Source: JAIVGV01 sp032229975 (GTDB lineage Bacteria > Acidobacteriota > Blastocatellia > Pyrinomonadales > Pyrinomonadaceae). Taken from it: a DNA stretch of 64,000 nt. The stretch is from positions 1-64,000 of the forward strand of contig JAVXVG010000045.1 in assembly GCA_032229975.1 (NCBI GenBank), given 5' to 3'. This document shows positions 60,471-64,000 of the stretch, in pieces. Under the pieces are notes generated by a model. The model ran no database searches and was not told where the DNA came from. It saw only the letters and a list, made by a program, of their open reading frames with translations. The position numbers and the translations under genes are program-made. How positions within the stretch are numbered: the first letter of the stretch is position 1; each line of letters opens with the position of its first letter.

Positions 60471-60507
60471 GAGCGCGGGAAAGGTAGCAGCCTTCCCGCG
60501 CTCTTTA
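60471..60507 (+). terminator. Terminator of the ardC unit
   Basis: GAGCGCGGGAA (60471-60481) pairs with TTCCCGCGCTC (60493-60503), followed by TTT. It lies 25 bases past the ardC stop and 36 bases before the integrase gene, so the integrase needs its own promoter. Confidence 0.7.
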
Positions 60508-60542
60508 CACCAACTCCCTCTCCGCTAAGAAAGGAAAAGTAG

Positions 60543-61868
60543 ATGCGCCGCAATGCTATCAGTCCGCCTAGTGATGAGACAAAGGCGAAGAAGACCTATC
60601 CGATAAAGCACAATCGCCCGCAAGGTCAAATCATAGAGCGTGCGCCGAATCAATTTATGGTTCAGGTTCACTCGCATACGGAGGCGAGCGGGCGAAAAAA
60701 ACGATACAAAAAAACGTGGCGCACGCTAAAAGAAGCCGACGCGGACTTAGCGCGAGTTGTGGCGCAAAAGAATCGAGGCAAAGGCATCGTTGATACTAAC
60801 GAAACTCTCCGCGCCTTCATCGAACGATTCTTGCACGAAGCACACGCGCACAGGGTCAAGCCCTACGTCCACGCTAAAGTCACACGCGCGTTCAAAGCGT
60901 GGGTTTACCCGTTCCTCGGATACAAGAAAGTTCGCAGCATCGTAGCTGCCGACGTTCAAGCCTTGTACACGACTTTGCAGAATCAGATTTCGCCGCGAAC
61001 AAACAAGCCTCTGTCTCCCGCGACAATTCAGCGCGTCCACGTTCACTTACGCATGGCATTTAATTGGGGCATAAGAGTAGGTGAACTAAGCCGTCACCCG
61101 ATGGAGAACGTAACGGTTCGCAAGCCGCCGCGCCAGAAGATGGTTACGTTCACGGAGAAGGAAATCCGACTTTTCTTTCAAGCGTGGAAACAGTATCAGG
61201 CTGAGCGTCCTTTAAGGATTCCTTACGGTGCAATCTTTCACGTCGCCTATGAAACAGGAATGAGACCCGAAGAATATCTTGGGCTTCAATTCTCCGACCT
61301 TCACCTAGAAGACAACCCACCTCACATAAGAGTGCAGCGCGTCGCCATTCGTGACATAGCAAAGGGCGGTTGGTGGTTCGATGAGCCTAAGACTACGAGC
61401 AGCATTAGGAGCATTCCGATAAGTACAGAATTGGCAAGTCTCTTGACGCGGCAAAGAATCACAGTTGAAAGCTACGCACAGCAGCGCGGGGATAAATGGC
61501 TCGACAATGATTTGGTCTTTCCGAATCAAACGGGCGAGCCGATTTACCAATACCTTCTCACAGCAGTTTTCCGCGAAGTTGTCAGGCGCATGGGACTATC
61601 TTCGAAAGCATATCGACTCTATACATGGAGGCACTCAATGGCGACTCTTGCGATTGCCCGCAAGGTCAACGTGAAAGCTTTAAGTGAGAGGATGGGACAC
61701 GCGGATATTTTTCGCACTATCGAAACTTACACTCATGTCCTTCCGAGTATGCAGCTTGAAGCGGTCGAAACTCTCAGCGCGATTGCTTACTCGCGGTCAA
61801 CAGAAGATGAAGAGCAGTCGGAGATTTCGACCAATAGAGATAGTGGTAAAGAACTCCGACCGTTCTAA
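60543..61868 (+). CDS. int: Tyrosine recombinase (integrase) of the island
   Basis: A 441-residue phage-type integrase. The N-terminal part (~20-75) is an AP2-like or arm-binding domain rich in Lys/Arg. The core-binding SAM-like domain is at ~85-190. The catalytic domain has Arg241 (ETGMRPEEYLGL), Lys283 (DEPKTTSSIRS), Arg363-His364 (LYTWRHSMATLA), His386 (SERMGHADIF) and the nucleophile Tyr396 (TIETYTHV). At the place of the first histidine of the usual HxxR box there is Tyr360, an accepted but less frequent variation. AAAGGAAAAG precedes the ATG. It lies next to the right boundary, as expected for the enzyme that inserted the island. A strong terminator follows. Confidence 0.93.
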   Translation: MRRNAISPPSDETKAKKTYPIKHNRPQGQIIERAPNQFMVQVHSHTEASGRKKRYKKTWRTLKEADADLARVVAQKNRGKGIVDTNETLRAFIERFLHEAHAHRVKPYVHAKVTRAFKAWVYPFLGYKKVRSIVAADVQALYTTLQNQISPRTNKPLSPATIQRVHVHLRMAFNWGIRVGELSRHPMENVTVRKPPRQKMVTFTEKEIRLFFQAWKQYQAERPLRIPYGAIFHVAYETGMRPEEYLGLQFSDLHLEDNPPHIRVQRVAIRDIAKGGWWFDEPKTTSSIRSIPISTELASLLTRQRITVESYAQQRGDKWLDNDLVFPNQTGEPIYQYLLTAVFREVVRRMGLSSKAYRLYTWRHSMATLAIARKVNVKALSERMGHADIFRTIETYTHVLPSMQLEAVETLSAIAYSRSTEDEEQSEISTNRDSGKELRPF

Positions 61869-61893
61869 GCGCGACAAGCACGACGAGCATAAC

Positions 61894-61929
61894 AAAAGGC
61901 GTCAGCAATAAAATGCCGACGCCTTTTTT
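61894..61929 (+). terminator. Integrase terminator
   Basis: AAAAGGCGTC (61894-61903) pairs with GACGCCTTTT (61918-61927) and runs on in T. It is 25 bases past the integrase stop and the last structure before the right arm sites. Confidence 0.8.
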
Positions 61930-61946
61930 GTTCTCTGTGAGAGATG

Positions 61947-61970
61947 AGGTACTCAAGGGGTACTCAAATT
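61947..61970 (+). promoter_or_regulatory. Right arm-type sites: two 11-bp direct repeats (GGTACTCAAGG / GGTACTCAAAT)
   Basis: Same paired motif and orientation as at 42163-42186 near the left end, here about 70 bp inside the right boundary repeat. Probable integrase or Xis arm-binding sites, inferred from symmetry of position. Confidence 0.6.
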
Positions 61971-62033
61971 CACGAATGATTCGCCGTGAGTTTATGAGCC
62001 GTGAAGTTGTGAATTATATCGCCGTGTCAGTAA

Positions 62034-62177
62034 CTACTTGAAGATGACACGATTGCCCGCGCGCGCGAACCTCCGCATCAGATGATTCTTCGAGTGCGGG
62101 TGGTGATACCACCAATCCTCGCCGCCGAAGCAGATGATCGACTTGCCTTTGAAGATCGGCGATGCCTCAGTGTTCAT
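62034..62177 (-). pseudogene. Displaced native 5' end of the GT4-like glycosyltransferase gene
   Basis: From the ATG at 62177 the frame encodes 47 residues, MNTEASPIFKGKSII then CFGGEDWWYHHPHSKNHLMR, RFARAGNRVIFK, and stops at a TAG created by island sequence just beyond the repeat. It is the same reading frame and sequence as the start of the gene at 40897-42117. It therefore is the original start, cut off from the body of the gene by the island. The peptide has no catalytic part and is not expected to function. It overlaps the upstream Cys-rich ORF by 11 bases. Confidence 0.92.
62040..62132. repeat. attR: right copy of the 93-bp island boundary repeat
   Basis: Direct repeat of 41995-42087, 91 of 93 bases identical, offset exactly 20,045 bp. 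Beyond 62132 the native gene continues, while the left copy continues into island DNA after 42087. This defines the ends of the element. Confidence 0.92.
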
Positions 62178-62325
62178 CCGTCTGAATCGTGACCGTGCGC
62201 GGGCTCTTCCGTTTTGTGCACGCGCGCGAGTTAGCGCCGGATACTAACATGCAGTGCGCGTGCGGGCAGCAACACACACGCGCACCTTTAATGATCGCGA
62301 CGTGTTGGCAAACGTAACAGCGCAT
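62167..62325 (-). CDS. Small cysteine-rich protein, 52 aa, upstream of the native glycosyltransferase start
   Basis: The frame from the ATG at 62325 gives MRCYVCQHVAIIKG, then CCCPHAHCML, with seven cysteines and three histidines, an arrangement suited to binding zinc or another metal. It ends at 62167, overlapping the original GT4 start by 11 bases, so before the island arrived it was probably translationally coupled to that gene. No clear ribosome site is present. It was found by direct translation. It may be a real short metal-binding protein or a leader ORF. The rest of the stretch 62178-62550 shows nothing else I can name. Confidence 0.45.
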   Translation of the reverse strand: MRCYVCQHVAIIKGARVCCCPHAHCMLVSGANSRACTKRKSPRTVTIQTDEH

Positions 62326-62550
62326 CGGATCGAGAGCGATAAGTGACAGGTTTCAGTACAAGACTCAGCTCGCTATTTTTATCCCTCCCAGAGCATCGTC
62401 GGTCTCGTCGCTCGTTAAACTCTTCGTTTTTCGCGTCTTATCATTCGGGCGCGCTTGAGAGATGCACGTTGGCACGCACGTTGCCGATGGAGAATGGCAA
62501 GGGTGGTAAGTTCAATACTTGCGGATGGGTTAACTAAGGAGGAAGAAGTC

Positions 62551-62700
62551 ATGCTTTGGACAATTCTGGTGGTTCTTCTGGTGCTGTGGTTGCTCGGTCT
62601 CGTGACGCACATCGGCGGCGGTCTCATTCACCTGCTGCTCGTGGTCGCGCTCGTGATCTTCGTCATCAACCTGCTCTCAGGCCGACGCACCGTGGTGTAA
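62551..62700 (+). CDS. Lmo0937-family small membrane protein, 49 aa
   Basis: A very small hydrophobic protein starting MLWTILVVLLVLWLLGLVTH, with a second membrane helix (IHLLLVVALVIFVINLLSG) ending in RRTVV. This two-helix pattern with a GG turn is that of the Lmo0937 family of stress-linked small membrane proteins. AAGGAGGAAGAA precedes the ATG, a near-perfect ribosome site that decides the start; the open frame further upstream is not needed. Function in the family is not established. Confidence 0.82.
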   Translation: MLWTILVVLLVLWLLGLVTHIGGGLIHLLLVVALVIFVINLLSGRRTVV

Positions 62701-62825
62701 CGTCTGCGCGCGAACAGTTTCGTGGACAGTTAATAGTTTAGCGAGAGAGCGCGACGGACTTGCGGTCGCACTCTTTCGAGGCGACGCGCCGGTGTTGACA
62801 CAGGCGCGCGTTCAGAGGCGAGAGC

Positions 62826-62865
62826 GGCAGCGCCCTTTCAATCGAAGGGGCGCTGCCCTTCTTTT
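62826..62865 (+). terminator. Hairpin with T-tract downstream of the small membrane protein gene
   Basis: GGCAGCGCCCTT (from 62826) pairs with AAGGGGCGCTGCC (to 62857, one bulge), followed by CTTCTTTT. A typical intrinsic terminator, 126 bases after the Lmo0937-type gene. Confidence 0.7.
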
Positions 62866-62915
62866 CTACTCGCGCTCGCTGCTGCTACAAGTCTTCGCGT
62901 GATTGATCTAACGCC

Positions 62916-63527
62916 GTGCCGAGTCGCAGACGACTTGCGTTGATCGCCTGTACGTCGCTCCTGCTCGTCGGCGCGACGCTCGTCTTCACGCGTCTGCCCT
63001 GCCCAACACGCGGCTGCGCGCTCACCGCAGAGAAACGCGCGCTGGCCCTGCTCAAGAATCGCGACACACAGCCGCTCACGACCGACTTCGATTCGCGCAT
63101 CACGCTCGACGCATTGCTCGCGCCGGGCGACGACCACGCGCGCTGGCCCGACTCGCGCGCGAGCGTAATCGAAGGCTACGTGATCGACGTGCAAGTGGGG
63201 AGCATCGAGGCAGCAAACTGCTTCTCGCTCACTCGTCGAGACGTGCACATACACGTCGCGACGAGGTCCGACTCGAAGTTGCGCGAGAGCGTCGTCGTCG
63301 AAGTCACGCCGCGCTCGGCTGATGCGGCACGCGCGCGCGGCGAAGACTGGTCGCTCGCGGTTCTCAAACGTTCATTGGTCGGCCGTCGCTGTCGCTTCGA
63401 GGGCTGGTTGATGTTCGACCGCGAGCACGCCGCCCAGTCGGAGAACATCGCGCCGGGCCATCCCGTCAACTGGCGCGCGACCGCTTGGGAGCTTCATCCC
63501 GTGACGCGCATCGAAGTGATCGATTGA
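62916..63527 (+). CDS. Exported or membrane-anchored hypothetical protein, 203 aa
   Basis: Starts at a GTG (62916) with a signal-anchor (RLALIACTSLLLVGATLVF). The remainder is soluble. KRALALLKNRDTQPLTTDFD, EGYVIDVQVGSIEAANCFSL and the C-terminal GHPVNWRATAWELHPVTRIE show a beta-rich domain. That last motif, with W.LHP.T.IE, resembles proteins that hold an OB-like fold and is widespread in acidobacteria and related groups. Function is unknown. No ribosome site is clear before the GTG. The next gene is convergent. Confidence 0.7.
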   Translation: MPSRRRLALIACTSLLLVGATLVFTRLPCPTRGCALTAEKRALALLKNRDTQPLTTDFDSRITLDALLAPGDDHARWPDSRASVIEGYVIDVQVGSIEAANCFSLTRRDVHIHVATRSDSKLRESVVVEVTPRSADAARARGEDWSLAVLKRSLVGRRCRFEGWLMFDREHAAQSENIAPGHPVNWRATAWELHPVTRIEVID

Positions 63528-63567
63528 TAAGAGCTTTGCATTCAAGCGCGCGAGCTTCGCACGTCGC

Positions 63568-64000
63568 CTACTCTTTAGCGAACAGCTTGAACGTGAGACC
63601 GAGCGTGAGGCCGAAAGGATAACCGGGCGTGCCGTGGATGCGCTCGACGACGGGATCGGTCGGGCGCAAGCGCGAGGCGAAAAAGTTCTGCGTCTCGAAG
63701 AAATGTTTGTTGGTGAGATTGTCGATTGCGGCGTTGAAGTCGAGCCAGCGACGCAGTCGCCGCTTCATGCTGAAGTCGAGCACGTCTGATCCTGCGGCGC
63801 GGATGGAAGCATCTGATCCGTCGAGTCGATAGTTGCCCGTGTGACGATAGTTGAGCGAGGCTGTGAAGGCCCGCTTGGTCGCGTAGGTGAGCGATCCATT
63901 CGCGACTGTGTGCGGCGCGCTATCGACGTAGAGACGCTGGTGCGTGGCGCGATAGAAAGCGTTGGAGACCTGCGTGAGACCGCCGTCGAAGGTGAGAGAG
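63568..64000 (-). CDS. TonB-dependent receptor, C-terminal part (cut by window edge)
   Basis: Reading leftward from the window edge, 143 residues of an outer-membrane beta barrel: YVDSAPHTVANGSLTYATKR, ASLNYRHTGNYRLDGSD, SMKRRLRRWLDFNAAIDNLT, the TonB-receptor hallmark IDNLTNKHFFETQN, and a final strand YPFGLTLGLTFKLFAKE ending in the stop at 63568. The alternating hydrophobic strands and the NLTNKHFFETQN turn mark a TonB-dependent siderophore, vitamin or glycan importer. The plug and N-terminus are outside the window, so the substrate cannot be judged. Confidence 0.9.
   Translation of the reverse strand, partial: SLTFDGGLTQVSNAFYRATHQRLYVDSAPHTVANGSLTYATKRAFTASLNYRHTGNYRLDGSDASIRAAGSDVLDFSMKRRLRRWLDFNAAIDNLTNKHFFETQNFFASRLRPTDPVVERIHGTPGYPFGLTLGLTFKLFAKE

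Larger units (their letters stand above)
42088..62039. mobile_element. 20-kb integrated genomic island with recombinase, Prim-Pol and defence genes
   Basis: The distance between equivalent points of the two boundary repeats is 20,045 bp. The DNA is clearly less GC-rich than its surroundings, particularly in the DUF262 and hsdS genes, and lacks the host's dense CG-rich codon pattern. It holds a tyrosine recombinase next to the right end, a small HTH protein fit to be an excisionase, a Prim-Pol replication protein, XRE regulators, ArdC, a full type I restriction-modification system and a set of further defence-type genes. No relaxase, coupling protein or type IV secretion gene and no phage structural gene was found. 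The target is a protein-coding gene whose 5' end the island rebuilds. Confidence 0.92.

Noticed and set aside
42088..62039. Prophage or conjugative element interpretation
   Set aside because: No capsid, terminase, tail, lysis, relaxase, coupling-protein or type IV secretion gene was found among the translated frames.
41995..62132. tRNA gene as the island's attachment site
   Set aside because: The repeats lie in glycosyltransferase codons; no tRNA-like cloverleaf or CCA end was seen at either boundary.

Overview
The window looks like a chromosomal segment of a GC-rich Gram-negative bacterium, most probably an acidobacterium (Blastocatellia/Pyrinomonas-like). This is an inference from gene content: a TonB-dependent receptor, an M61 peptidase, an LTxxQ periplasmic protein, a DUF1028 protein, a TipAS-type MerR regulator, the polysaccharide genes and the codon bias. 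No rRNA or tRNA gene was found to fix the taxonomy.

Layout. (1) 1-21 kb is mixed housekeeping and metabolism: uvrC (cut by the window edge), a GT87-like membrane glycosyltransferase, an SDR/GH1 pair, a B12-radical SAM protein, a DOPA-type dioxygenase, a MerR/TipAS regulator with a textbook 19-bp-spacer promoter, a decayed M48 gene, a PfkB kinase, galE, an exported amidohydrolase, an M61 peptidase, a FAD oxidoreductase and dxs. (2) 21.8-42.1 kb is a mostly leftward surface-polysaccharide cluster: an initiating sugar-phosphate transferase, a DUF354 protein, an alpha/alpha-toroid protein, two AsnB-type amidotransferases, a GT2, three methyltransferases, a UDP-sugar epimerase, a membrane mannosyltransferase-like protein, a two-domain dehydrogenase and a GT4-like glycosyltransferase. 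(3) 42.1-62.0 kb is a 20,045-bp integrated island of visibly lower GC. (4) 62.0-64.0 kb returns to host sequence, beginning with the severed 5' end of the GT4-like gene and ending in a TonB-dependent receptor.

The island is the main discovery. It is bounded by a 93-bp direct repeat (91/93 identical) that lies inside the protein-coding 5' end of the GT4-like gene, not in a tRNA. The left copy still reads as the start of an intact gene because the island supplies a replacement N-terminus. The right copy holds the displaced native 47-codon start. Inside are a tyrosine recombinase, a MerR-like small HTH protein (probable Xis), a Prim-Pol replication protein behind a strong promoter and a terminator-like leader, ArdC anti-restriction with a SWIM zinc protein under a divergent XRE repressor, and a leftward defence block. 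That block contains type I restriction-modification (hsdM-hsdS-hsdR), a DUF262/HNH type IV-like nuclease, an EVE-like reader, a trypsin-like protease, a DUF1508 protein and a TIR protein paired with a SEC-C/HEPN-like protein. Near the left end it also carries a protein with five near-identical acidic repeats. No relaxase or type IV secretion gene was seen, so it looks like a mobilisable or satellite-like element rather than a self-conjugative one.

Two repeat systems stand out in the host DNA. One is six intergenic hairpins whose arms are heptanucleotide tandem repeats and which supply stop codons to neighbouring genes. The other is a pair of 21-bp-period arrays built of short palindromes whose sequences differ but keep pairing.
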